The position numbers were made by a program, and so were the translations under genes. From Sporosarcina globispora (GTDB taxonomy: Bacteria; Bacillota; Bacilli; Bacillales; Cytobacillaceae), in the NCBI RefSeq assembly GCF_001274725.1, contig NZ_LGUF01000007.1, forward strand, positions 1,098,562 to 1,162,561: 64,000 bases of DNA, read 5' to 3'. Under the pieces are notes generated by a model that saw only the letters and a program-made list of their open reading frames with translations, was not told the DNA's origin and did no database searches. Positions 7,303 through 16,154 of this stretch are shown piece after piece (the stretch's first letter is position 1; each line of letters begins with the position of its first letter).

Positions 7303-8769
7303 ATGAAAATTCTATTACTATCAGGAGGTTCGGGACGAAGACTTTGGCCTTTATCTAATTCAGTTAGGGCCAAGCAGTTTTTAAAGCTGCTGCCTGCACA
7401 GCATGGGAAGCCTGAATCCATGATTCAGCGGGTCTGCGGACAGCTGGATGACGCTGGGCTTCTATCATCAACATATATTATTACCTGTGAGAATCAATTG
7501 GAGATTATAAAAAACCAAATAGACATTCAGATCCCCGTCATCTGCGAGCCGAGTCAAAGAGGTACATTTCCTTCTATTGCTTTAGCTTGTTCGTACCTTC
7601 ATTCCAATTACTATGCCGGTCCTGAGGAAACCATTTGTGTGGTGCCGGTGGATTCCTATGTGGAGCCTCTGTTTTATAAGCTGCTGCAAAGCATTCCGGA
7701 TATTCTGCATATATCGCAGGCTGAGCTTGCTCTGCTAGGTGCTGTGCCGCAGTTTCCGTCAGACCAGTTTGGATATATCCTCCCTAAGCCGGGTCAAAAA
7801 GAGGAAATAGGCTTCATTCCAATAGATCAATTCATAGAAAAACCAGATACAGAAACAGCCCGGCGGCTGATAGAAAAGAATGCTTTCTGGAATTGCGGTG
7901 TATTTGGATTTTCTCTGAATTTTATGATTGAGTATTTAAATAAAATGGGGCTTTCCACTTCTTATAGCCAGCTGCTGAAAAACTATGATCTTCTGCCTGA
8001 AATCAGCTTTGATTATAAGATCGCTGAGAAAAACAGCAGGTCGATTGTAATTCCCTATTCTGGTTTATGGAAGGACCTCGGAAGCTGGGAGACATTAAGC
8101 GGCCAGCTTGAGAGTTCAGTTTCCGGCAAAGGTTCTCTGTCAGAGGACTCTAAAAATACCCAGATTGTCAATGAACTTTCCATTCCGATTCATGCCATTT
8201 CAATCTCTAACAGCATCATAGCTGCCAGCCCGGACGGGATTCTGGTTGCCGATAAGCAGAGGAGCAATGCTATAAAGCATATCTCTGAAACAGCCCGGCT
8301 TATGTATGAAGAAAAAAGATGGGGCATCTATAAAGTTTTGGATTTTTCTTATACTAGCGAAGGAATGGAGTCCCTTTCCAAGCTGCTTAAAATATTACCT
8401 GGCAGAAATATCAGCTACCAGACTCATCAGTTCAGACAGGAGACTTGGACAATCATCTCTGGAGAAGGGGAGTTTATTTTGGATGGCCGTCTTGTCTATA
8501 TTAAAGCAGGAGATGTCCTTCAAATTCCGGTCGGTGCAAAACATGCTGTAAAGGCCATTACACCTCTGGAAATTATAGAAGTCCAATGGGGCGAAAAACT
8601 GCAGGAAGAGGATATTATTCGTATTGCTGCTTCCTGGGAAGAGACGGTTAAGCTTATCATAAAGGAGCGGGAAAGATGGTCTCTATCATCTGCTGTACAA
8701 TGCGTCAGGACTATATGGAAAACGTGTTTCAAAACTATGAAAATCAGGTTTGGGAGGAAAAAGAATTAA
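7303..8769 (+). CDS. manC: Mannose-1-phosphate guanylyltransferase (ManC-type), with C-terminal cupin
   Basis: It makes GDP-mannose from mannose-1-phosphate and GTP, and may also have mannose-6-phosphate isomerase activity. The N-terminal nucleotidyltransferase domain has LSGGSGRRLWPLS at residues 6-18 and AKQFL just after; FIEKPD and NAFWNCGVFGF lie near residues 178-210. The C-terminal cupin (about residues 345-430) shows THQFRQETWTIISGEGEF. Family members usually end soon after the GEKLQEEDI region; here 30-40 further residues run into the next gene, a 94-bp overlap. A sporulation-type -10 (CATAGAATA near 7253) is possible but weak. First gene of a glycan cluster. Confidence 0.85.
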   Translation: MKILLLSGGSGRRLWPLSNSVRAKQFLKLLPAQHGKPESMIQRVCGQLDDAGLLSSTYIITCENQLEIIKNQIDIQIPVICEPSQRGTFPSIALACSYLHSNYYAGPEETICVVPVDSYVEPLFYKLLQSIPDILHISQAELALLGAVPQFPSDQFGYILPKPGQKEEIGFIPIDQFIEKPDTETARRLIEKNAFWNCGVFGFSLNFMIEYLNKMGLSTSYSQLLKNYDLLPEISFDYKIAEKNSRSIVIPYSGLWKDLGSWETLSGQLESSVSGKGSLSEDSKNTQIVNELSIPIHAISISNSIIAASPDGILVADKQRSNAIKHISETARLMYEEKRWGIYKVLDFSYTSEGMESLSKLLKILPGRNISYQTHQFRQETWTIISGEGEFILDGRLVYIKAGDVLQIPVGAKHAVKAITPLEIIEVQWGEKLQEEDIIRIAASWEETVKLIIKERERWSLSSAVQCVRTIWKTCFKTMKIRFGRKKN

Positions 8770-9389
8770 TCATTATCTTAAATAATGATGAGATGGATAA
8801 TGCCGCATGGCGGAAGAGGGCAAAAGAGTCTCATAATGTAACTGTTTTTCAATTGCGCGAGGAAGTCACACTTGGGGAATGCCTGAATATTGCCATTCTA
8901 AATTCACGTTATAACATAATTGCAAAATTCGATGATGACGATTTTTATGCTCCAAACTATCTGGCTCAGTCTGTCAGAACTCTGAAGGAAACAAAGGCAG
9001 ATATAGTAGGGAAAAGAACGGTTTACATGTATTTTCAAAAAGAGAAGCTGCTGGCTATCCAAAAGCCTGGCAAAGAAAACCGGTTTGTCAAGCATGGAAT
9101 AAAGGGAGCTACCCTGGTTTTCAGGAAGGAAATCGTGGATCATGTCCCGTTTCCGGATGTGAACTTGGGAGAGGATACCTACTTCTTAAAGCTATGCAAC
9201 AAAAATAAGCTTAAAATATACTCTGGTGATAAAAATAATTATGCCTGCTTGAGAATCTCACAGCCAGGACATCATACATGGACTGCTGACAACGACAGGC
9301 TGATAAGAAAATCTGCTCCCGTAAGCAGAACCAGTGACTTGAATAAGGTAAAACAGATTGTCAGCGATGGAGGGGAGGCGTACAAATGA
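8676..9389 (+). CDS. Family 2 glycosyltransferase
   Basis: A protein of 237 residues with the GT-A fold of family GT2: the start MVSIICCTMRQDYMENVFQN is the nucleotide-binding strand, and FDDDDFYAPNYL near residue 90 supplies the metal-binding DXD. LGEDTYFLKLC near residue 165 fits the catalytic-base region. It has AAGGAGCGG eleven bases before the ATG at 8676, inside manC, so translation from here is credible despite the 94-bp overlap. The acceptor is unknown; a mannose-containing surface polymer or glycoprotein is inferred from manC next door. It overlaps the next gene by four bases. Confidence 0.8.
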   Translation: MVSIICCTMRQDYMENVFQNYENQVWEEKELIIILNNDEMDNAAWRKRAKESHNVTVFQLREEVTLGECLNIAILNSRYNIIAKFDDDDFYAPNYLAQSVRTLKETKADIVGKRTVYMYFQKEKLLAIQKPGKENRFVKHGIKGATLVFRKEIVDHVPFPDVNLGEDTYFLKLCNKNKLKIYSGDKNNYACLRISQPGHHTWTADNDRLIRKSAPVSRTSDLNKVKQIVSDGGEAYK

Positions 9390-10543
9390 CAAATTATCAA
9401 GTAATTTGGAGAGGGCCGGTCCTTGATGCAAGCGGATATGGAATTGCAAGCAGAGAATATGCTCTTGCATTAGACCGTCTTGGTGTAGATCTTATAATCC
9501 AGCCGTATACTTGGAATTTCCCCTATGATTTTAGCAATAAAAACAAGAAAAAGAGATTATTGCAGTTAATTGAAAAGCCATTCCAAAAAAACAAACAAAA
9601 AATATTAATTTATCATTGCCCGCCTGGAAATATTGATGATATCAATAAAGAAAGAAAAAATTTTGACCGGATCCTATTTAATACTGTTTGGGAAACAGAA
9701 AAGATTCCGGGTCCATGGCTTCCAGTCATTAATGCATGTGATGGGGTATGCGTACCATGCTCTCAAAACATGGATGCCATGATTGAAGGCCGTGTGAATG
9801 TTCCTGTGTTTCTGGCTCCTCATGGGGCTGATACACAAGCATTTTACCCTGGAAACAAAAAGCTTTCATTAAAGGAAGCAAAAGGGAAGTTTGTTTTTGT
9901 TTCGGTTTTTGATTTTCAGCATAGGAAAAATCCTGAAACTTTGCTGAAAGCCTATTGGAGCGAGTTCACTTCTAAAGACAACGTGCTGCTGGTCATTAAA
10001 ACATATGGCAGCAAGCGTGAAAAAATATTAAAGTCTATTTCGGAATATAAAAGAAGCCTTGGGTTTACAAATGAAACTGCCCCTCTGCATGTAATAACGG
10101 GCATTATACCGGAAAAGCAGCTTAAAGGTTTATATACGCTGGGCAATGCATTCATTCTTCCCACCAGGGGAGAAGGGGTAGGTCTCCCATATATTGAGGC
10201 ATTATCAAGCGGTCTCCCAGTTATAGCGACAGGCTGGGGCGGACAAATGGACTTTTTGAATGAACAAAATTCCTTTTTAATAGATTTCAAGCTGGAGAAT
10301 CCAAGAGACAGCATGGGCAGCAAAAGTGCCATATCGAAGCTTTACCCCCGCTTATTTAAACATGAGGACCATCTTTGGGCTGAAGCCGATCTGGAGGATA
10401 CAAAAAGACAGATGAGATTGGCCTATGAAAATCCGCATCTGTGTAAACAGAAAGGCCAGCAAGGAAGATTGGATATGCAGAATCTTACCTGGGATAAGGC
10501 AGGGATTTTATTGAAAAAGGCTATTGAAGAGATTCTTTCTTAA
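9386..10543 (+). CDS. Family 4 glycosyltransferase (first)
   Basis: A 385-residue GT-B enzyme. GPVLDASGYGIASREY at the N-terminus is the acceptor-side glycine-rich loop, and RGEGVGLPYIEALSSGLPVIATGWGG near residues 258-285 is the E-x7-E donor-binding motif of GT4. It overlaps the GT2 gene through ATGA, so manC, GT2 and this gene form one transcript. Its TAA shares bases with the stop codon of the convergent gene (10540-10543), leaving no room for a terminator between them. No membrane segment, so it probably acts on the cytoplasmic face. Confidence 0.8.
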   Translation: MTNYQVIWRGPVLDASGYGIASREYALALDRLGVDLIIQPYTWNFPYDFSNKNKKKRLLQLIEKPFQKNKQKILIYHCPPGNIDDINKERKNFDRILFNTVWETEKIPGPWLPVINACDGVCVPCSQNMDAMIEGRVNVPVFLAPHGADTQAFYPGNKKLSLKEAKGKFVFVSVFDFQHRKNPETLLKAYWSEFTSKDNVLLVIKTYGSKREKILKSISEYKRSLGFTNETAPLHVITGIIPEKQLKGLYTLGNAFILPTRGEGVGLPYIEALSSGLPVIATGWGGQMDFLNEQNSFLIDFKLENPRDSMGSKSAISKLYPRLFKHEDHLWAEADLEDTKRQMRLAYENPHLCKQKGQQGRLDMQNLTWDKAGILLKKAIEEILS

Positions 10544-11715
10544 ACAGAAAAAATCTCTTCAATATCATTATGGATCTTTTTAGCTATGCTTTTCCATGAA
10601 AAATGGGTGTTAATATGTTTTTGCCCGCATACGGCTATCTCCTCCATAAATTTATGTCTGCTGCTGAACTGGTTAAGCTTATCCGCGAAATCCTCTGCCT
10701 CAGCATGGATATAGTGCTTGCGGTCAATGAGTTCTAATCCCCGGACACCGCATAAAGTGGAAAACAGGGGAATCCCTGCTGATAAAAATTCCAGCGTTTT
10801 CAAATTGACTCCTGCACCGCTAAACATCGGATTGATAGCGATATCAGCTTCAGCAAATAGCTTTAATTTTTTTTTGTGCTGAACCCTGCCCAGTAATTTT
10901 ACGTTATTTTTCTTAAGCTCTTGAAAAGGTCTGCAGCATCCGCCTGCAATGATAAAGTCGATATCCGGACATTTATCGGCAAGTTGCTTAATGATAAACT
11001 TCACTGCCTGAGTGTTAGGCGGGTAATCTGCTCCAATAAACAGAGCTCTTGGCCTTCCAGCAGGCTTCTTTCTGCGCGGAAGCCATTCATCTGGATTGAT
11101 TCCATTTGGGGCAAGCATAATTTTTTGAGGATCCAGCCTATAATCTTTAATAAATTCCTCCCTCTCCGCTGCGGATGTGGCATAAATCAAGTCTGCTTGT
11201 GAAGTTAATCGCTGTTCTGCTTCATAAAGCCGGGGAAGGTATTCCCGCGCCTTTTCATCCTTCCAAATTTGCTTTGCCAGTGAGTAATCATGGTTATGGC
11301 TGTTATAAATTCTTGGCTTTTGATCTTTGTTGAAATGGAAGTCATAATTCAGTAAATAAGGGGTTTCATGAATAATGATATCGCTCGTTTGGTAGAGCTT
11401 CTCAAAATACTTTTTGTATAAGGCAGGATAATTGGCAAGCTCCAAGTACATAATTAAAGGAAGTTCATAGCCTGAAGCTGCATTATGAACTTTCTGTCTT
11501 ATTTGCGAGTAGAGAGGATCCCTTTCAGCTTTGTATTCTCTAAAGCTTGAAGAGTATTTTATGACCTTCCCCTTTTTGCTGTTTGTTTGGGATAGAAGAG
11601 TAATATCATAATAATGGCTTAATTCGTTATAAATATGAAAATACCTCAATGTGCCTCCGCTTGTCGGCGGGAAAACCGTTGGGAAAATATTAAGGACAAG
11701 TATTTTTCTCATCAT
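10540..11715 (-). CDS. Family 4 glycosyltransferase (second)
   Basis: A 391-residue GT-B protein. The N-terminus VLNIFPTVFPPTSGGTLRYF holds the PP-x-x-GG loop typical of GT4, and MFSGAGVNLKTLEFLSAGIPLFST at about residues 295-318 is the donor motif. It starts with tandem ATGs near 11715-11710 after a GAGGAGGGGAAATG context. It lies 15 bases downstream of the third GT4 gene and is surely co-transcribed with it, in the opposite direction to manC. The sugar and acceptor are unknown. Confidence 0.8.
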   Translation of the reverse strand: MMRKILVLNIFPTVFPPTSGGTLRYFHIYNELSHYYDITLLSQTNSKKGKVIKYSSSFREYKAERDPLYSQIRQKVHNAASGYELPLIMYLELANYPALYKKYFEKLYQTSDIIIHETPYLLNYDFHFNKDQKPRIYNSHNHDYSLAKQIWKDEKAREYLPRLYEAEQRLTSQADLIYATSAAEREEFIKDYRLDPQKIMLAPNGINPDEWLPRRKKPAGRPRALFIGADYPPNTQAVKFIIKQLADKCPDIDFIIAGGCCRPFQELKKNNVKLLGRVQHKKKLKLFAEADIAINPMFSGAGVNLKTLEFLSAGIPLFSTLCGVRGLELIDRKHYIHAEAEDFADKLNQFSSRHKFMEEIAVCGQKHINTHFSWKSIAKKIHNDIEEIFSV

Positions 11716-11730
11716 TTCCCCTCCTCTTCA

Positions 11731-12840
11731 TTAGTTCCGGGTTACACCCCGAAAAACTTTCATCGTTTCTGCGGCAGTCTTTTTCCAGGAAAAATGCCGT
11801 GACCTAAGACTGCTCTTTTCGCTAAGCTGTTTTCTTGTTAAAGGATTTAACAGCTCCATCATTTTTAAAGCAATCTCTTCAGGATTTTCAGGATTAAAAT
11901 AAAGAGCCGCGTGGTCTGTGATTTCAGGGATGCTTCCCTTGTTTGAGCAAACGATCGGTGTTTTTGTTTTAAACGCCTCCACCAGGGGAATGCCAAATCC
12001 TTCATATAGGGAAGGAAAGACCAAAAAGCTGGAGTTCCAATAAAGAGAAGGCATTTCTTCAGGGGGAACGTATCCCAGAACCCACACCTGTTTTTCTAAA
12101 GAACGTTCTCTTATAAATTGCAAAACAGATTGATAAATTCCATTGCTTTTATCTGCATAGCCTGTCAGGACAAGCGGTATGGTGGTATTGTATTTTTCCC
12201 TCAGAATCAGAATGGCCTTTAGAAGATTCAGATGGTTTTTGTGCGGATTATAGCTTGAAGGATATATGGCGTATGTATCGGGCAATTGATATTTTTGTTT
12301 CACTCCTTTCATTGTGTCCTTCGCTGGTGCTTGATCAAATATGGCTGGTGCATTTAGGTGAATGACATGAATTTTTCTCTCTGGAATGGAGAGCTGACGG
12401 GCTATGGCACCCTTGGAAAAATCTGAGACTGTAATGACAGCATCGAACGAAGCCGTATATTGTTCATAATAGCGATTATTCTCTTCTAATCCGCCGGGGA
12501 CAAAGTCCGGATATTCCGTATGAAGTACATCATGAATCGTTGCCACAGTCGGAACAGGGACACTTGGGAGATACGATCTGTGCAATGGGCAAAACCAAAG
12601 GTCCAGCTTGCATTTTTTGATGGCATCATAAACATCAGCAGAATCCATTAACTTCCGGAACCGAATTGTTTTTATTTTTTCATGTTGGGGAAAAATGTTT
12701 TTCAGCTTGCGCTTAAGAAAAAGGAACAGGGTAAGGTTTTCCCGGCTGTCAGCCATATGGCCGATTAAATGCGTTATATATTGTTCAACCCCTCCAAACC
12801 GGTCTTGAGATAGATTGAGGAGATTAATTCCGATTCTCAT
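11731..12840 (-). CDS. Family 4 glycosyltransferase (third)
   Basis: A 369-residue GT4 enzyme of the mannosyltransferase-like type: MRIGINLLNLSQDRFGGVEQY at the N-terminus, VATIHDVLHTEYPDFVPGG near residue 105, YPSSYNPHKNHLNLLKA near 195 and PSLYEGFGIPLVEAFKTKTP near 278. First gene of the minus-strand pair, with AAGGAGG upstream of the ATG at 12840. Together with manC it suggests assembly of a mannose-rich surface glycan. The family does not by itself prove the donor sugar. Confidence 0.8.
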   Translation of the reverse strand: MRIGINLLNLSQDRFGGVEQYITHLIGHMADSRENLTLFLFLKRKLKNIFPQHEKIKTIRFRKLMDSADVYDAIKKCKLDLWFCPLHRSYLPSVPVPTVATIHDVLHTEYPDFVPGGLEENNRYYEQYTASFDAVITVSDFSKGAIARQLSIPERKIHVIHLNAPAIFDQAPAKDTMKGVKQKYQLPDTYAIYPSSYNPHKNHLNLLKAILILREKYNTTIPLVLTGYADKSNGIYQSVLQFIRERSLEKQVWVLGYVPPEEMPSLYWNSSFLVFPSLYEGFGIPLVEAFKTKTPIVCSNKGSIPEITDHAALYFNPENPEEIALKMMELLNPLTRKQLSEKSSLRSRHFSWKKTAAETMKVFRGVTRN

Positions 12841-12984
12841 CCTGCAGCCTCCTTAGTCTTCAATTGGTTATTTAGAAGATATTTATTAAATAAACTATTA
12901 TATTCGCCTGATAAGATTATCATCACAATAAATTTAATATTAGAAAGGGGAGCATCAAGAGAAGGGATTCATGCTGAAAAATGA

Positions 12985-13229
12985 GGCTTTGTTAAATTTC
13001 CCCGTTGATTTCAGCACGAGGCACTCAAGCGTTCAGATGGCGATCCGATGCTCCCCGGTGCATTTGCGCCAGCGGGGTCTCCCGCTGACACGCTTTACCT
13101 GCAGGACTTTGAATAAGCATCTCTGAGTAAACACCGCACGAAGGAAATCCGATAGCATTTCCGGGGAGCTCGCGCCTTCCGCTCCAATCAGCAGGATGCT
13201 AAAAATCAACAATAACCTTTAACAAAGCC
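12985..13229 (-). repeat. MITE-like element, copy 2
   Basis: Perfect 12-bp terminal inverted repeats GGCTTTGTTAAA (12985-12996) and TTTAACAAAGCC (13218-13229) bound 245 bp without a gene. The interior matches the reverse complement of 6932-7170. Flanks AAAAATGA and AAAAATAA could be remnants of a target duplication. The lack of an ORF and the defined ends fit a non-autonomous element mobilised in trans. Confidence 0.8.
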
Positions 13230-13253
13230 AAAAATAAAAAGGAGCGTTTGGTT

Positions 13254-13805
13254 ATGCTAAGAAGTTATGAAGAAAGCCAGAAGGAATCACCAGGGGCAGA
13301 GATTACAACAGGCCCTTTTCTAATTCCGGTGGAAGCACGAAATGCAAATTGGCCGTGATAATGAAAGGCTGATCATCATCCTTAAAAATCCGACCAATCA
13401 AAAACTAAGGGCTTCTGTTGTGCTTGGCGTTTGCCTGCAGCCTGAATATTCATCTTATGATAAAAATGGAATTCGTGTGTTCAAAAATATACCCGAGACA
13501 GAAATCAATCTGGGGACACATGAACTTCATCCCCATACGGTACAAGGATTGAAAGGGATATTCCAGGCGGGATAATGATAGGCGAAGGTGAGGCGAATGC
13601 AGTCTACCGGGTAAGAGCAAAAGGAGATTTTAAATTAAGTGCGCATACAGGTGAACCGGTGTGCGGTCTTCTGGAAATTTCCGTTGCCGGCGGAAGTATT
13701 TTTAATCCCGAAGAGCCAGGCCTTGAGCAGGCAGATTCAGCCTTATTGTTCCGCTATAAAGACTTCGTTCCATGTGAGGGAAAAGATTGCGGGTGTAAAA
13801 AATGA
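13254..13805 (+). pseudogene. Unknown gene interrupted by two frame changes
   Basis: Three short frames lie head to tail: 13254-13358 (MLRSYEESQKESPGAEITTG...), 13342-13575 (...RLIIILKNPTNQKLRASVVL...) and 13575-13805 (...YRVRAKGDFKLSAHTGEPVCG...CEGKDCGCKK). They overlap slightly, only the first has a good ribosome-binding site (AAGGAG, nine bases before ATG), and together would make one beta-rich protein of about 180 residues with a cysteine-rich tail. I read this as a single gene with two frameshifts, or sequencing errors. The family is not recognised. A terminator follows at about 13822-13855. Confidence 0.55.
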
Positions 13806-13821
13806 CCATCATAAATAAAAA

Positions 13822-13856
13822 ATAGCGTCCATTCAGGCAGGAGCTGTTTTTTTTGG
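13822..13856 (+). terminator. Intrinsic terminator
   Basis: AGCGTCC and GGAGCT arms followed by a run of eight T, just after the broken unknown gene. Confidence 0.6.
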
Positions 13857-13974
13857 TCTATTTTTGAAACCATTCAGAAAGGCTGTACGTATAGAGTGTT
13901 ATCTCCTAATAGTAGAAGGGAACACCAATGTGGTATTCTATATTTAATTAAAAAAAAGGAAAAAAGGTGACATT

Positions 13975-15078
13975 GTGGCAAAGAAAAAATTGCAGTACTG
14001 GACTTTGCAATTGCTGATTATCTTAACGATCATTTATGTATCAACGAAAATTTCCTTTCTGTTTGTACCGGTCGGTATTTTTGCGTCAACATTGTTCTTT
14101 CCGATTATTATTTCAGGATTCCTCTATTTCTTATTGAATCCGCTGGTCAGACTGCTGCAGCGCTACAAGGTGCCAAGGACAGCAGCTATTTTAATCATCT
14201 ATGCAGCAGTTATCGGTTTAGTGATGCTGGTTATTGGCAACATAGCTCCGCTTATCAGCAAACAGGTTACTGAATTATACAACGATATCCCGGGATATGC
14301 GAAAACGACAAGAGACTTTGTTAATTCAATGTCTAACACCCAAGAGTTTAAATGGTTTATGACGCAGGACTACATATCGGTTGGAGAAATTGAAGCGCGC
14401 ATTATGGAATATGCCAATACCCTGCCTAGCCGTGTAACCCAAGGGGTAGCAGGAATTGTCAGCCTGGTCACGAATATTGCGATCACAATTGTAACGGTAC
14501 CTTTCCTGCTATTTTATATGTTTAAAGATGGGGATAAGTTCCCGGCTGCCGTTTCGAAGTTTCTTCCGGTTTCATACAGAGAAGAAGGAGTTAAGACGCT
14601 TAAGGAAACAGCAGAGACCCTCTCTTCTTACATTCAGGGGCAGATTACAGTGGCATTGTTTGTGGGAACACTGTCGTTTATCGGCTATTTAATCATTGAC
14701 CTGCCATATGCACTTGTCATGGCGCTTGTTGTGTCCATAACCAATATCATTCCTTATGTCGGGCCGTTTCTTGGCGGTGCACCTGCCGTAATCGTTGCAC
14801 TTTTTGACTCACCGACTAAAGCCTTTCTGGTTGTCGTGGTCATCGTAATTGCCCAGCAGATTGAAGGGAATGTACTATCGCCGCTGATTCTCGGAAAAAC
14901 CTTAAACACTCATCCAGCCACAATCATCATTCTATTGCTGGTTGCCGGCAATCTTGCCGGAATACTTGGCATGATTCTGGCGATACCTACCTATGCTGTA
15001 ACGAAAACGATTGTTTTAAATACAGTGAAGTTTTTAAGGGTGAGGAAAGCAGCACAAATGGAAGAGAAGGCTACGTAA
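13975..15078 (+). CDS. AI-2E/PerM-family membrane transporter
   Basis: A 367-residue protein with about eight membrane segments and the family's conserved C-terminal part: NIIPYVGPFLGGAPAVIVAL near residue 260, then EGNVLSPLILGKTLNTHP near residue 303. Members export small molecules or exchange ions; the autoinducer name is historical and the substrate here is unknown. The start is GTG at 13975 behind AAAGGTGA. It is monocistronic, followed by a terminator at about 15090-15116. Confidence 0.8.
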   Translation: MAKKKLQYWTLQLLIILTIIYVSTKISFLFVPVGIFASTLFFPIIISGFLYFLLNPLVRLLQRYKVPRTAAILIIYAAVIGLVMLVIGNIAPLISKQVTELYNDIPGYAKTTRDFVNSMSNTQEFKWFMTQDYISVGEIEARIMEYANTLPSRVTQGVAGIVSLVTNIAITIVTVPFLLFYMFKDGDKFPAAVSKFLPVSYREEGVKTLKETAETLSSYIQGQITVALFVGTLSFIGYLIIDLPYALVMALVVSITNIIPYVGPFLGGAPAVIVALFDSPTKAFLVVVVIVIAQQIEGNVLSPLILGKTLNTHPATIIILLLVAGNLAGILGMILAIPTYAVTKTIVLNTVKFLRVRKAAQMEEKAT

Positions 15079-15089
15079 AAACGAGGAAG

Positions 15090-15117
15090 CTCCTATTTAA
15101 AAAGGGGCTTTTTCTCA
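15090..15117 (+). terminator. Terminator after the AI-2E gene
   Basis: AAGCTCCT and AGGGGCTT arms followed by TTTCT, 12 bases after the stop codon. Confidence 0.6.
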
Positions 15118-15128
15118 TTGTTTTGCCT

Positions 15129-15254
15129 GTTCTTTCTTCATATCTAACATGCTTCATCATTTATGCTGCAGGTTGTTGGATTTTTCTGGCATGTTAAAAG
15201 ATTTATCTAGCATGATCTCTGTTTTATCTGACATGATTTTATATTTATCTAGCA
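15129..15254 (-). repeat. 21-bp-period intergenic array, six units
   Basis: Read on the minus strand, six consecutive units of exactly 21 bases begin TGCTAGATAAAT, TGTCAGATAAAA, TGCTAGATAAAT, TGCCAGAAAAAT, TGCAGCATAAAT and TGTTAGATATGA. The 5' half of each unit is conserved and the 3' half varies. The array lies just beyond the terminator of the transporter gene. The same unit type occurs at 31624, 43552 and 50328. Confidence 0.75.
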
Positions 15255-15336
15255 TTTCACACAATTAATAGCTGGTATTTTTGTTTTTTTCTCCCGAAAA
15301 GTTAAAATAAAAAGTAAAACGAAAGCAGTGATCCAA

Positions 15337-16092
15337 ATGTGTTTAATCCTCTTCGCATACAAAGTCCATCCTGCATACAAGCTTATTGTTGCCGCTAATC
15401 GAGATGAATTTTACGAGCGCCCGACCGCACCAGCCCACTTTTGGGAGGACCATCCCGCTATTCTGGCTGGACGCGATTTAAGCAAGATGGGGACGTGGAT
15501 GGGTGTCACAAAAAATGGGAGGTTTGCAGCTCTTACAAATTACCGAGATCCGAGTGAAGTGGCAGAAGGCAAGAGGTCGAGAGGGGATCTGGTGGCGGAT
15601 TTTTTGAAAGGGAGCGATTTGCCTGCTGATTTTATGATAATGGCATCTGAAAATCGAAGCAGCTATCCCGGCTACAATCTGCTTGCGGGCAATTTGGATG
15701 AGCTCTATTATTATTCGAACGTGGAAGATAGAATCGAACAGCTCCAACCAGGAGTCTACGGGGTCAGCAATCATGTCCTGAATACCGCATGGCCGAAGGT
15801 GAAAAAGGGGAAGAAGGGCTTATTAAAATTAATCGAAAATGCATCTGGAAATTTGACAGAAGACCTATTCACTCTACTCCAGAATGCAGACCCTGCCCCT
15901 GATGATATGCTCCCGAAAACAGGAGTATCACTTGAGTGGGAACGGATTTTGTCTCCTCTATTTATTAAGAGCGAAGGCTACGGAACTAGGAGTTCAACAG
16001 TGATGCTGATGTCAGAGTATGAGATTTTTTACAGAGAAAGGGTACATATAGGGGATAGCCCGCAGGACCAGGAGTTTATCATCCAAAATTAA
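15337..16092 (+). CDS. NRDE family protein (TANGO2-like)
   Basis: A 251-residue protein of the NRDE/TANGO2 family, named for the AANRDEFYERPT motif visible near residues 20-31. GTWMGVTKNGRFAALTNYRDP near residue 53 is equally diagnostic. The start is set at ATG 15337 so that cysteine is residue 2 (MCLILFAY), a conserved position in this Ntn-hydrolase-like family; an in-frame GTG nine bases upstream is less likely. The function in bacteria is not established. Monocistronic, with a terminator at 16091-16121. Confidence 0.8.
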   Translation: MCLILFAYKVHPAYKLIVAANRDEFYERPTAPAHFWEDHPAILAGRDLSKMGTWMGVTKNGRFAALTNYRDPSEVAEGKRSRGDLVADFLKGSDLPADFMIMASENRSSYPGYNLLAGNLDELYYYSNVEDRIEQLQPGVYGVSNHVLNTAWPKVKKGKKGLLKLIENASGNLTEDLFTLLQNADPAPDDMLPKTGVSLEWERILSPLFIKSEGYGTRSSTVMLMSEYEIFYRERVHIGDSPQDQEFIIQN

Positions 16093-16121
16093 AGAAGCCC
16101 GCTCAGATATCTGGCTTCTTT
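16091..16121 (+). terminator. Terminator between convergent genes
   Basis: AAAGAAGCC and GGCTTCTTT arms overlap the NRDE stop codon. The stem is symmetrical and may also serve the convergent kinase gene. Confidence 0.6.
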
Positions 16122-16154
16122 CATCGCAATCTAGCGGGCAGTAAGACTCCCTAT

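Noticed and set aside
9952-10332. Minus-strand 126-residue frame inside the first GT4 gene
   Set aside because: A shadow of the glycosyltransferase coding strand with no ribosome-binding site or family match.
15129-15254. CRISPR array
   Set aside because: Units are 21 bases with no separate spacers of constant length, the conserved part is only about 12 bases, and no cas genes are in the window.
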